From CALMEC01 sp964393105 (GTDB taxonomy: Bacteria; Actinomycetota; Thermoleophilia; Miltoncostaeales; Miltoncostaeaceae): DNA of 64,000 bases. A program made the translations under genes and the position numbers. The notes below the pieces were generated by a model that searched no databases, was not told the origin of the DNA, and worked only from the letters and a program-made list of their open reading frames with translations. The stretch is taken from positions 47,356 to 111,355 of the forward strand of contig CAYMSM010000060.1 in the NCBI GenBank assembly GCA_964393105.1, in the 5' to 3' direction. Positions 47,558 to 55,465 of the stretch are shown here, in pieces; position 1 is the first letter of the stretch, and each line of letters starts with the position of its first letter.

Positions 47558-48561
47558 CAGCGTCCTCCGACGAGCTGCCGGACGGCGGCGGTGACGTCGC
47601 CCGGTTGGGGCAGTGCGGCCTGCTCCAGGTTCTTGGCGTACGGGGTCGGGACGTCCGCACAATTGATCCGGCGGATCGGCGCGTCGAGCCAGTCGAAGCA
47701 GGCCTCGTAGAGGTGTGCCGCGAGGTTCGCGGCGATTCCGCACTCCGGCCAGCCCTCGTCGACGATGACGCACCGGGCGGTTGCGCGGACGCTGGTGGCG
47801 AGCGTCTCGATGTCCAGGGGGCGGAACGTGCGCGGGTCGATGACCTCGCACTCGATGCCGTCCTTCGCCAACTCCTCGGCGGCGGCCAGCGCGACCCACA
47901 CCATCCGTGAGTGCGCGACGACAGTGCAGTGCTTGCCGCTGCGGCGGATCGCCGCCCGTCCGAACGGGACGAGGTCATCCGGGCCGCCGACCGGTCCCTT
48001 CTTGGCGTACAGGCCTTCGCTCTCCAGGAAGATCACGGGGTCGTCGTCGCGGATTGCGGTCTTCAGGAGGCCCTTGGCGTCGTACGGGGTGGACGGGCAC
48101 GCTACCTTCAGGCCCGGCACGTGCGTGTACCACGCGTCCAATGAGTGGCTGTGCTGCGCGGCAAGTTGATGCCCCGCGCCACCCGGCATCCGGATCACGA
48201 GCGGGCACGCGACCTGCCCACCGAACATGTAGCGAACCTTCGACGCGTTGTTGACGATCTGGTCCAGGGCGAGGATCGAGAAGTTGACGGTCATCATCTC
48301 GATGATCGGGCGCAGGCCAGCCATGGCCGCGCCGATGCCGAGCCCGGTGAACCCGGCCTCGCTGATGGGCGTGTCGACGACGCGCCTGGGACCAAACTCC
48401 GCCAGCAGGCCACGCGTGACCTTGAACGCGCCTTCGAACTGCCCGACGTCCTCGCCCATGATGAACACGTTTTCGTCGCGCTGCAGTTCCTCGCGCATCG
48501 CCTGCGTGAGCGCCTCGCGGTAGGACACGGCCTTGGGTGTCGCCGGGGCGGTCGTGCTCAT
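47557..48561 (-). CDS. 2-oxoacid dehydrogenase E1 component, beta subunit
   Basis: A 334-residue E1beta: SYREALTQAMREELQRD, MGEDVGQFEGAFKVT, DTPISEAGFTGLGIGAAM, IRMPGGAGHQLAAQHSHS and VIDPRTFRPLD are typical of pyruvate or branched-chain dehydrogenases. It pairs with the alpha subunit (ATGA overlap) to decarboxylate a 2-oxoacid with thiamine diphosphate. Which acid is used (pyruvate, acetoin or branched-chain) cannot be read with certainty. Confidence 0.93.
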   Translation of the reverse strand: MSTTAPATPKAVSYREALTQAMREELQRDENVFIMGEDVGQFEGAFKVTRGLLAEFGPRRVVDTPISEAGFTGLGIGAAMAGLRPIIEMMTVNFSILALDQIVNNASKVRYMFGGQVACPLVIRMPGGAGHQLAAQHSHSLDAWYTHVPGLKVACPSTPYDAKGLLKTAIRDDDPVIFLESEGLYAKKGPVGGPDDLVPFGRAAIRRSGKHCTVVAHSRMVWVALAAAEELAKDGIECEVIDPRTFRPLDIETLATSVRATARCVIVDEGWPECGIAANLAAHLYEACFDWLDAPIRRINCADVPTPYAKNLEQAALPQPGDVTAAVRQLVGGR

Positions 48562-49601
48562 CCGGTCAGCGCACTGCCGCGCGGGTCGTCGTTCCACGGG
48601 TCTGCGTAGACGTGGCGGGCCAGCTCGGCTTCGGGCACGTTCGGGCTCCGGTCGGCGAACGCGACGGCCTCCTCGACGGTGGCGTGAGTCTGCTCGCGTA
48701 CGGCGTCGGTCTCCTCGCGTGTCATCACACCTTCGCCCAGCAGGATGCGTTCGAACGTGACCAGTGGGTCGCGGGCCTGCCACCGCTCCTTCTCCTCGGC
48801 GGCACGGGTCGTGTCGGGGTCGCTCATCGAGTGCCCGCGATAGCGGTATGCCTTGGCTTCGATCATCGACGGCTTGCCGTCGCGCGCCAGGCGGGCTGCC
48901 TCGCGCACCGCCTCGTGGACGGCCAGGACGTCCATGCCGTCGACCTGCCGGGCGGGCATCCCGAACGCCTCGGCCCGCCTGAACAGATCCGGCTCGGCGC
49001 TGGCGCGCTCCACGGCCGTTCCCATCCCGTAGTGGTTGTTCAGGACGAAGAAGACGACAGGCAGGTTCCACAGCTCGGCCATGTTCATGACCTCGGCGAG
49101 CACGCCCTGGTTGGAGGCCCCGTCGCCGAACATCGCGAGCGCGACGCCGTCCTCGTCGCGGTACTGGATCGCCCACGCCAGGCCGACCGCCAGCGGGATC
49201 GAGCCTCCGACGATGCCGTACCCGCCGTAGAAGTGGCGGTCGAAGTCCATCAGGTGCATGGAGCCGCCGAGCCCGCCGCAGATTCCGGTCGACCGGCCGA
49301 ACAACTCGGCCATGACGGCCCTGGGGTCGCTGCCGCGAGCGAGCGCCTGGCCGTGTTCGCGGTATGTCGACGTGATGGGGTCGGTCGGCCGCAGAGCGGT
49401 GATCGTGCCAACGACCGCGGCTTCCTCCCCGATCGCCAGGTGCAGGAAGCCGCCGATGTTGCCCTTCATGTACTCCTCGGCGGCGCGTTCCTCGAACCGG
49501 CGGATCAAGCACATGCGCCTGAACATGTCGCGCATCAGCTCCGCTTCAGGCCGCGCCGCTGGACCGCTCTGTGCCGTGGGGGTGGGGCTCTTGGCCATCA
49601 T
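48558..49601 (-). CDS. 2-oxoacid dehydrogenase E1 component, alpha subunit
   Basis: A 347-residue E1alpha. The thiamine diphosphate motif is GDGASNQGVLAEVMNMA, closing in FVLNNHYGM; phosphorylation-loop-like YRYRGHSMSDPDTTR is also present. This resembles the PdhA/AcoA branch. The first Met of ATGATG (49601) follows GGGAAGGAACG. It heads the E1alpha-E1beta-E2 operon. The 104-bp gap 49602-49705 holds no recognisable terminator. Confidence 0.93.
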   Translation of the reverse strand: MMAKSPTPTAQSGPAARPEAELMRDMFRRMCLIRRFEERAAEEYMKGNIGGFLHLAIGEEAAVVGTITALRPTDPITSTYREHGQALARGSDPRAVMAELFGRSTGICGGLGGSMHLMDFDRHFYGGYGIVGGSIPLAVGLAWAIQYRDEDGVALAMFGDGASNQGVLAEVMNMAELWNLPVVFFVLNNHYGMGTAVERASAEPDLFRRAEAFGMPARQVDGMDVLAVHEAVREAARLARDGKPSMIEAKAYRYRGHSMSDPDTTRAAEEKERWQARDPLVTFERILLGEGVMTREETDAVREQTHATVEEAVAFADRSPNVPEAELARHVYADPWNDDPRGSALTG

Positions 49602-49705
49602 CGTTCCTTCCCGGGCCGACCACCCCATCTTGGCAGACTCGACACCGCCTAGGGACCGTCCCGTCCAGGCCAACGAGCTTGGGCTTGTGTCGGGAAGGGA
49701 ACGAG

Positions 49706-50926
49706 CTACCCGGTTGGGAGTGGCTGACCTGCGGGCGCCTCGGCGCGGGGGGAGGTGCGGTGGCAACGGGGCCATACCGCGACCAGGAGCAGCACGAGCA
49801 GCATGTTCCTGGCAAACAGAAGCCACACCGGGAGCGGCGCTCCCCGTTCGGTGAGCGACGAGAAGAGCGGTGGAAACACGATCTGCGTCAAGGCCATCGC
49901 GACGACAATTGTGGCGACCGCCGTACGGCCCCACCGGCCTGCTCCCAGGAGCACGAACGGGAGGAGCCACACCAGGTACTGGGGCGAGATCACCTTGCCG
50001 AGCAGCACCGAGGCGACGAGGGACGCGGCGACCGCCGCGACGAAGACCGCACCCGCATCGCCGGTCCCACGGCGAAGGGCACGCCACATCCACAGCGCGA
50101 TGGCTGCGATGGCCACCACGACAAGCAGCGTCGACGCCGAGGCGAACGCGTCGGCCAACGACCCCGTCACGTTGTCGCTGCCGTAGCTCTGCACGCGGAG
50201 GTAGTCGAGGCCGCTGACCTGGAGGATGGAGGATCCAAGCGACTCGACCTCCGGCGGTCGGTCGAGGTGGTAGGCGAACAGGCGCCACGTGGCGTTGGGC
50301 GCGATCACGAAGAACGGCGCGAACGTGACAGCGACCCCGGCCGAGAAACCGACCAGGCCGATGCGCACGCCGCTCCCCGGACGTCGATGAACGTGCCACA
50401 GCACCAGCGCGGGAACCAGCAGCACCGGAACGAGCTTGACCGCAGTGGCCAGCGCCAGCAACGTCCACGCCCACGCGAAGCGGTCGCTCAGCGCAGCGGC
50501 GACCATCCAGCCGAGCAGCGCCGAGATCACGAGGTCATACCGCGTCTGGACCAGGGTTCCCAGGAGCAAGGGCGTGAGCGCGATGACGATCACCGCGACT
50601 GCGGTACGGACTCGTCCCAGATCGAGGCGTCGGGCGATCACGAGGGCCGCGAGTGCCGTCGCGATCAGGCACGCCATCATCGCCATGGAGAACGCAAGCT
50701 GATAGTCGCCGCCTGGAGTCCTGCCCACCAGCCAGAAGAGCCCGGTTGCCAGCGGTGGGTACTCGACGTCGAAGTCGCGAAAGGGGATCGCCCCCGCATC
50801 CATCATGCGGGCCGCGTGCGAGTAGACGCGGGTGTCACCGAGCTGGAAGAAATCGAAGACCACCCACCGGACAACCGCCCACACGGCGACGCATGCCGCG
50901 ATCGTCAGGACAGTTGCGCGCCTCAT
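49706..50926 (-). CDS. GT-C mannosyltransferase-like protein (GT87/DUF2029)
   Basis: A 406-residue protein with about ten membrane helices. The GT87 hallmarks are GDTRVYSHAARMMDAG, FRDFDVEYPPLA (loop 1, catalytic acidic residues) and LGKVISPQYLVWLLPF near the C-terminus. Members such as PimE add mannose from polyprenyl-phosphate mannose outside the membrane; the DPM-type enzyme at 19711 could supply it. Start ATG 50926 overlaps the lipoprotein gene stop by ATGA. Confidence 0.85.
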   Translation of the reverse strand: MRRATVLTIAACVAVWAVVRWVVFDFFQLGDTRVYSHAARMMDAGAIPFRDFDVEYPPLATGLFWLVGRTPGGDYQLAFSMAMMACLIATALAALVIARRLDLGRVRTAVAVIVIALTPLLLGTLVQTRYDLVISALLGWMVAAALSDRFAWAWTLLALATAVKLVPVLLVPALVLWHVHRRPGSGVRIGLVGFSAGVAVTFAPFFVIAPNATWRLFAYHLDRPPEVESLGSSILQVSGLDYLRVQSYGSDNVTGSLADAFASASTLLVVVAIAAIALWMWRALRRGTGDAGAVFVAAVAASLVASVLLGKVISPQYLVWLLPFVLLGAGRWGRTAVATIVVAMALTQIVFPPLFSSLTERGAPLPVWLLFARNMLLVLLLVAVWPRCHRTSPRAEAPAGQPLPTG

Positions 50927-52248
50927 GGGATCGGCGCCACCTGCACGCGGCTCCGGTTGAAGTCCACGAACACGGCGCTCGGCGCGGACCCGCCCACCAG
51001 CCGCACCGCACCACTCTCGGTGCGGGCCCCGGTCAGGTCGGCGCACATCAGCGGCACTCCCTCGACGGCGAGACGCGCCACCCGCGCACGGATCAAGCCG
51101 CCGTCGAGCTCCTCCCAGGCCGCCGCCGCGACCCCGCCGGCCAGCGCCGCGACCTGCGCACCGCTCGCAGCGGCACCGGGCTCGGAGAGCGCGGCCGCCG
51201 CGGTCCAAGCGCCGTCCGGCCCCATCGCCGCGCTCTCGGCGCGGTTGATGTCGCCATCGACGATCGTCCACGCCGCGACGGCACGGCCGTCCGGGAACAC
51301 CGCGACGTCCACGCCCGTCTCCGCCCGCCCGGGCCGCGGGGTCTCGTGGGGCTCCGCCGAACCACGGCCGATCTCGACCGGCGTCGACCAGGGGCCGGCC
51401 GCGGGTCGTGACACGGCCATCACCACGGCATCGTCACCGGTGTCCGCGATCCATGCCGCAACGGCGGTGCCCGTCGGTCCGATCGCCACGTCAGGTTCGT
51501 GACTGTCATCGGAGGCGCTGGTGAGCGTCACTGGCTGCGACCACTGCCCATCGGGCAGACGCGTCACGGCGACAACGGCCAGGTGGTCGCCGCGGCCTTG
51601 CTCCCACACCAATGCCGCGGCGCCGTTGGGGGCGATCGCGAGTCGGGGGCGCTTCGACCGTACCGTTGGGTCGGACAGGGCGCGCGGGTCCGTCCACGCC
51701 CCGTGAGCGACGCGCTCGGTCACCTCGATCACCGTGTCACCCCCACCCGTGTCGCGCCGCCATACGAGGACGGCGGACCCGTTCCCCAGGAGCGCGACTT
51801 GGGGTTCGCGGGCATGCGCCCCGGCTGGCGAGACGTCAGCCGGGGCGCTCCACTGCGCCGCTCGGTCGGTGGTGGCGACCTGTACCGCGGTCGTGCTTGG
51901 TGTCAGGGGCACTTGCCATGCGGCGATCGCCCGGCCGTCGGGGTCGACCGACACGGTCGGATCTTGCGCGTACCGGCCCGACAGCGCCGCAGCAGGCGAC
52001 CAGGTTGCGGCGGCGTCGCGCGTGGACGCCTCGACCGGCCCGCCGGTCAGGCTCTCCCAGATCGCGACGAGCCCACCACCGCCATCCGATGCGATCACAG
52101 GATCACGACGGTCGTCGCCGCTCAGGGTCACGGGCGGCGACGGGGGCGGCTGGCACGTCGAGAAACCGGGTGTGCCGCACCCGCTCAGCCAGATCGCGCC
52201 GAACGCGATACCCGCGGCCGCAGCCCACACGGTATGCGAGCGATTCAA
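50923..52248 (-). CDS. Lipoprotein with propeller-like repeats, TTG start
   Basis: A 441-residue lipoprotein. The signal ends in LSGC; the mature part has at least six similar units with D/E-P-x-(I/V)-A-x-x-x-x-G-x-A-x-A-x-W (IASDGGGGLVAIWE, VSVDPDGRAIAAWQ, VALLGNGSAVLVWR, LAIAPNGAAALVWE, VAIGPTGTAVAAWI, VAVFPDGRAVAAWT), as in sialidase-like beta-propellers. No catalytic residues are evident. The start is TTG 52248, overlapping the GNAT stop as TTGA. It precedes the GT87 gene and may present or sense a surface glycan. Confidence 0.7.
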   Translation of the reverse strand: MNRSHTVWAAAAGIAFGAIWLSGCGTPGFSTCQPPPSPPVTLSGDDRRDPVIASDGGGGLVAIWESLTGGPVEASTRDAAATWSPAAALSGRYAQDPTVSVDPDGRAIAAWQVPLTPSTTAVQVATTDRAAQWSAPADVSPAGAHAREPQVALLGNGSAVLVWRRDTGGGDTVIEVTERVAHGAWTDPRALSDPTVRSKRPRLAIAPNGAAALVWEQGRGDHLAVVAVTRLPDGQWSQPVTLTSASDDSHEPDVAIGPTGTAVAAWIADTGDDAVVMAVSRPAAGPWSTPVEIGRGSAEPHETPRPGRAETGVDVAVFPDGRAVAAWTIVDGDINRAESAAMGPDGAWTAAAALSEPGAAASGAQVAALAGGVAAAAWEELDGGLIRARVARLAVEGVPLMCADLTGARTESGAVRLVGGSAPSAVFVDFNRSRVQVAPIP

Positions 52249-52751
52249 GCCTCGAGGCGCCGCTCGAGCAGCGTGATGTCCCGCCACCGGTCGTTCAGGC
52301 GGCCATGGGCGTGCAGCGTGCCGACAACCCTGAACCCTGCGACCCGCGCCAACGCCAGGCCCGCCGCGTTCTCGGGGAAGATCAGCCCGACCAGCTTCCA
52401 GTATCCGAACGCCGGGGCCTCGACGATGAGGTGATCGAGCATTGCTCGTCCCACGCCGCGCCCCCGAGCCGCCCCGGCGACATACACCGTGTACTCGCCC
52501 ACCCCGCTGTACCACGACCTGTGCGAGAACGGCGCCAGCGCCGACCATGCGACAAGGCGGCCCGCGTTCTCGCCGACGAACACGGGTGCCGTCGCCGCGC
52601 GCCCCGCCAACCAACCCCTGCGTTCGTCCTGGGGGTGCGGTCCGGTCGCGAACGTCGCCGCGTCACCGGCGATCGCCTCGTCGTAGATGACGCCGATGGC
52701 CGCTGCGTCCTCTACGGTCGCCCGGCGGATCACAAGGTCGGCTACTGACAT
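52245..52751 (-). CDS. GNAT-family N-acetyltransferase (phosphinothricin acetyltransferase-like)
   Basis: A 168-residue GNAT: IRRATVEDAAAIGVIYDEAI, the acetyl-CoA loop RGRGVGRAML, and FPENAAGLALARVAGFRVVG. The order and length match PAT/Bar-like enzymes and YncA/MnaT relatives, which acetylate amino-acid analogues. Start ATG 52751 lies 10 nt inside the upstream HtrA gene. The substrate is not known. Confidence 0.85.
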   Translation of the reverse strand: MSVADLVIRRATVEDAAAIGVIYDEAIAGDAATFATGPHPQDERRGWLAGRAATAPVFVGENAGRLVAWSALAPFSHRSWYSGVGEYTVYVAGAARGRGVGRAMLDHLIVEAPAFGYWKLVGLIFPENAAGLALARVAGFRVVGTLHAHGRLNDRWRDITLLERRLEA

Positions 52752-53950
52752 GTTCTGCCCAGATTGCCGGGACGGTCCTGAAGCGTGAGCTTTGCGCGCA
52801 CGCGCTTGCCGTCGCGCAGGACCGTCACCTCGACGGTCTCGCCGACGCGTCGGCTGCCGATCTCCTGGCTCAGGTCACCGAAGTCGCGGATCTGTCGGCC
52901 GGCAATCTCGATGATGATGTCCGCGCCCTTCGGCGGATCTCGATCGGCGGCGCGCAGGCCGGCCTTCTTCGCGGGTCCGCGGTCGTCGACCCGGCGCAAC
53001 GCCACGCCGGTCGTGCCGGGGACGTCGAGATTCTTGGCCAACTGGGGCGTGAGCGGATCGCCGAAGATCCCGATCCAGGCGTGCTGGGGCTTGCCCCCGG
53101 CGATGACACCCTCCGCGACGGGCCGAACCGTGTCGATCGGTACGGCAAACCCGATGCCCTCGAACCCGCCTCCCTGACTGACGATCTGCGAGTTGATGCC
53201 GATGATCCGACCTCGCCGATCGAGCAGCGGGCCACCGGAGTTGCCCTGGTTGATCGCGGCGTCGGTCTGGATCGCGTTGGCGATCGCCGACTGGTTCGGC
53301 GAACAGATCTGCCGCTTGACGGCCGAAACGATGCCGGTTGTCGCGGTGCGCTCGAACCCGAGCGGGTTGCCGATGGCAACGACGGGATCGCCGACCGTCA
53401 AATCGCGGCTCTGTCCGAGCGGCAGCGGTTTGGCCGAGGCGGGCGGCGTTTCGACCTCGAGCACGGCGAGGTCGATCGTGGGGTCCTCGGCGAGCACCTT
53501 GGCGTCCTGGGTCGTCCCGTCCGAATACGTGACGGTGACCCTCTTAGCCCCGTCGACGACGTGCTCGTTTGTCAGGATGTGCCCCTCGCGGTCGATCAGA
53601 AATCCCGAGCCCAGGCCCTGTTGATGCTCGACAAGCACGACGCCGGGCGAGGCGTCCCGGACGATCTGCTGCACGCTGACGGCCCCGTCGTCGGAGTCCG
53701 TCCCGCTCGTCGCAGGTGGGTCGGGCGCCGGTGTGGCGGAGGTGGTCACCGGTTCGGCGGCTGAGCGCTCCGTGACCGTGACGGTGACCGTCCGTGCCGC
53801 GGTGTCGTCGTTCGCGAGCCGCGCGACGGCCAGAGCGACGCCCGCGGCGATGGCCGCGGGCAGGATCGCGATGGCAAGCCATCGACCGCGCTTGCGCGGA
53901 GGTGCGGGTGGCGGGGGCGGCTGGAGTGAGGGTGAGGGAAATGGTGTCAT
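52742..53950 (-). CDS. HtrA/DegP-type serine protease with PDZ domain
   Basis: A 402-residue S1C protease. A Pro-rich cytoplasmic start is followed by one membrane helix (about 24-45) and a low-complexity linker. The trypsin-like domain carries His130 (NEHVV), Asp160 (DPTIDLAVL) and Ser238 (GNSGGPL), and a PDZ domain spans about 300-395. It is a membrane-anchored quality-control protease of the envelope. ATG 53950 is 8 nt from a TAGCCT box. It heads a transcript with GNAT, lipoprotein and GT87 genes. Confidence 0.92.
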   Translation of the reverse strand: MTPFPSPSLQPPPPPAPPRKRGRWLAIAILPAAIAAGVALAVARLANDDTAARTVTVTVTERSAAEPVTTSATPAPDPPATSGTDSDDGAVSVQQIVRDASPGVVLVEHQQGLGSGFLIDREGHILTNEHVVDGAKRVTVTYSDGTTQDAKVLAEDPTIDLAVLEVETPPASAKPLPLGQSRDLTVGDPVVAIGNPLGFERTATTGIVSAVKRQICSPNQSAIANAIQTDAAINQGNSGGPLLDRRGRIIGINSQIVSQGGGFEGIGFAVPIDTVRPVAEGVIAGGKPQHAWIGIFGDPLTPQLAKNLDVPGTTGVALRRVDDRGPAKKAGLRAADRDPPKGADIIIEIAGRQIRDFGDLSQEIGSRRVGETVEVTVLRDGKRVRAKLTLQDRPGNLGRTCQ

Positions 53951-53964
53951 CGGGCTACAGGCTA
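53951..53964 (-). promoter_or_regulatory. -10 box for leaderless HtrA-type gene
   Basis: On the minus strand TAGCCT (53959-53964), then 8 nt, then ATG 53950. Confidence 0.4.
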
Positions 53965-54072
53965 GCCCGGGGTGGCGACAGCCTCACCCGCGCCCCAGCC
54001 CGTTGGTGTCTCCCGGGCGGCCATCCGGTCGGTGTACGGTGACACGTCTCGATCTCGAAACCCCGCCTCCTC

Positions 54073-54687
54073 GTGCTCTCAGAACCGGCCAGCTCGCTCA
54101 CGGACCTTCTTCTCGCCGCGGTCGCCGCCTGGTGTGCGATGCAGCTCAGGCCGCGGGCGGATCTCACGCCCCACTGGTGGCGGACGTTCGCCTGGACGGC
54201 GTTCGCCGCGTTCGCCGGTGCGGTTCATCACGGGTTCGTGACCTCGTCGGACCGGTGGGACGATTCGAGTTGGGCCGGCGTCACGTTCGTGGTGGTCGTG
54301 GCGATCTCGTATCTGCTGGCAGCCAGCGTCGACGAGGTACTGGGCCAAGGTCATTCCCGTGCGTTTTGGGCACTGCGTTCCGCGAGCCTCGTCGCCTATG
54401 TGATCGTCGCCGTCACCATCGGTGCGTCGATCGGCGCAATCTTGTTGTGCGAGGGCGTGACAATGCTGGCGGTGCTGGTCCTATGGACGATCGGCCTGCG
54501 CAGGGGACACCCGCGGGCGCCCGCGGTTCTCGTGGCGATCATCGCCTCGATGATCGCGGCCGGCATCAGGGCGGTGCCGGGGGACCTTGTCGCGCCGACC
54601 GGCCTCGATCCGACGTCGCTCTACCACCTGGCGCAGATTCCCGGACTTGTCCTGTTGGAGCGCGCCGCCGCCCAGCGCACGCGATAA
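54073..54687 (+). CDS. Six-helix membrane protein (DUF6962-like)
   Basis: A 204-residue membrane protein with about six helices. Conserved polar residues in the helices are FAGAVHHGF and a closing YHLAQIPGLVLLERAA, a pattern I associate with DUF6962-type proteins of unknown function. GTG 54073 is the first start; no ribosome binding site is clear. It precedes the response regulator by 79 nt, separated by a large inverted repeat. Function unknown. Confidence 0.6.
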   Translation: MLSEPASSLTDLLLAAVAAWCAMQLRPRADLTPHWWRTFAWTAFAAFAGAVHHGFVTSSDRWDDSSWAGVTFVVVVAISYLLAASVDEVLGQGHSRAFWALRSASLVAYVIVAVTIGASIGAILLCEGVTMLAVLVLWTIGLRRGHPRAPAVLVAIIASMIAAGIRAVPGDLVAPTGLDPTSLYHLAQIPGLVLLERAAAQRTR

Positions 54688-54708
54688 CCGAGCACGCCAT
54701 GCCGAGTG

Positions 54709-54750
54709 GTCCGACACCGGAATGCCGCTCATCTCATTTCGGTGTCGGAC
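54709..54750. promoter_or_regulatory. 16-bp inverted repeat before the two-component operon
   Basis: GTCCGACACCGGAATG (54709-54724) and CATTTCGGTGTCGGAC (54735-54750) match at 15 of 16 positions with a 10-nt spacer. The repeat lies just upstream of the TAGAAT box of the response regulator gene. It may terminate the upstream gene or bind the regulator. Confidence 0.5.
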
Positions 54751-54753
54751 AAC

Positions 54754-54759
54754 TAGAAT
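54754..54759 (+). promoter_or_regulatory. -10 box for leaderless response regulator gene
   Basis: TAGAAT, then 7 nt, then ATG 54767. It is the clearest of the leaderless-type promoters here. Confidence 0.5.
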
Positions 54760-54766
54760 CCTCAAC

Positions 54767-55465
54767 ATGGCCCAACGCATCCTGGTGGTGGACGACGAGC
54801 AGTCGATCCGAACGATCGTGGAGTACGCGCTCAAGGATGCCGGCTTCGACGTGGTGACCGCCGCGCGCGGCGACGATGCGCTTGCTGCCATGGAGCGCGA
54901 CACGGTCGACTTGGTCGTGCTCGACGTCATGCTGCCGGGCATGGACGGGCTGGAGGTCTGCCAGCGCATCCGCGCGCAGCGCAACGTCCCGATCATCATG
55001 TTGTCGGCACGCGGCGAGGAGCTCGACCGGGTGTTGGGGCTCGAGCTCGGCGCCGACGACTACGTCACCAAGCCGTTCTCGCCCCGAGAGCTCGTCTCGC
55101 GGGTCAAGGCCAACCTGCGCCGTGGCCGCATGGATGGCGAGCACGAGGACAGCCTCAGGTTCGGAGACCTCGAGATCGATCCGGTTGCGCGCGCCGTGAC
55201 CCGTGCCGACGTGGACCTCACCCTGACGCTGTCGGAGTTCGAGATCCTCTTGAAGCTGGCGCGTTCGCCCCGCCGCGTGTTCACCCGCCAGGAGCTGATG
55301 GACCACCTGTGGAAGGGCACGTTTTACGGGGATCTGCGCAGTGTCGACGTGCATGTCCGTCACCTGCGTCAGAAGATCGAGCGCGACGCGTCGAACCCGC
55401 GGCTCATCCGCACCGTACGCGGCGTCGGCTACGCGTTCGGCGGTGAGGACGCCGCCGACGAGTGA
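54767..55465 (+). CDS. OmpR/PhoB-family response regulator
   Basis: A 232-residue regulator. The receiver domain (1-120) has the acidic pair VDDE, phosphoacceptor Asp53 (VVLDVMLPGMDG) and the conserved Lys in VTKPFSPREL. The C-terminal winged helix (about 130-228) has LTLSEFEILLKLARSP, RQELMDHLW and RTVRGVGYAF. It is phosphorylated by the histidine kinase encoded next (GTGA overlap) and probably binds direct or inverted repeats such as that at 54709-54750. Resembles PhoP/MprA/RegX3-type regulators. Confidence 0.93.
   Translation: MAQRILVVDDEQSIRTIVEYALKDAGFDVVTAARGDDALAAMERDTVDLVVLDVMLPGMDGLEVCQRIRAQRNVPIIMLSARGEELDRVLGLELGADDYVTKPFSPRELVSRVKANLRRGRMDGEHEDSLRFGDLEIDPVARAVTRADVDLTLTLSEFEILLKLARSPRRVFTRQELMDHLWKGTFYGDLRSVDVHVRHLRQKIERDASNPRLIRTVRGVGYAFGGEDAADE

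Noticed and set aside
48537..49652. 371-codon plus-strand frame across E1alpha
   Set aside because: Antisense shadow of a conserved gene in GC-rich DNA.
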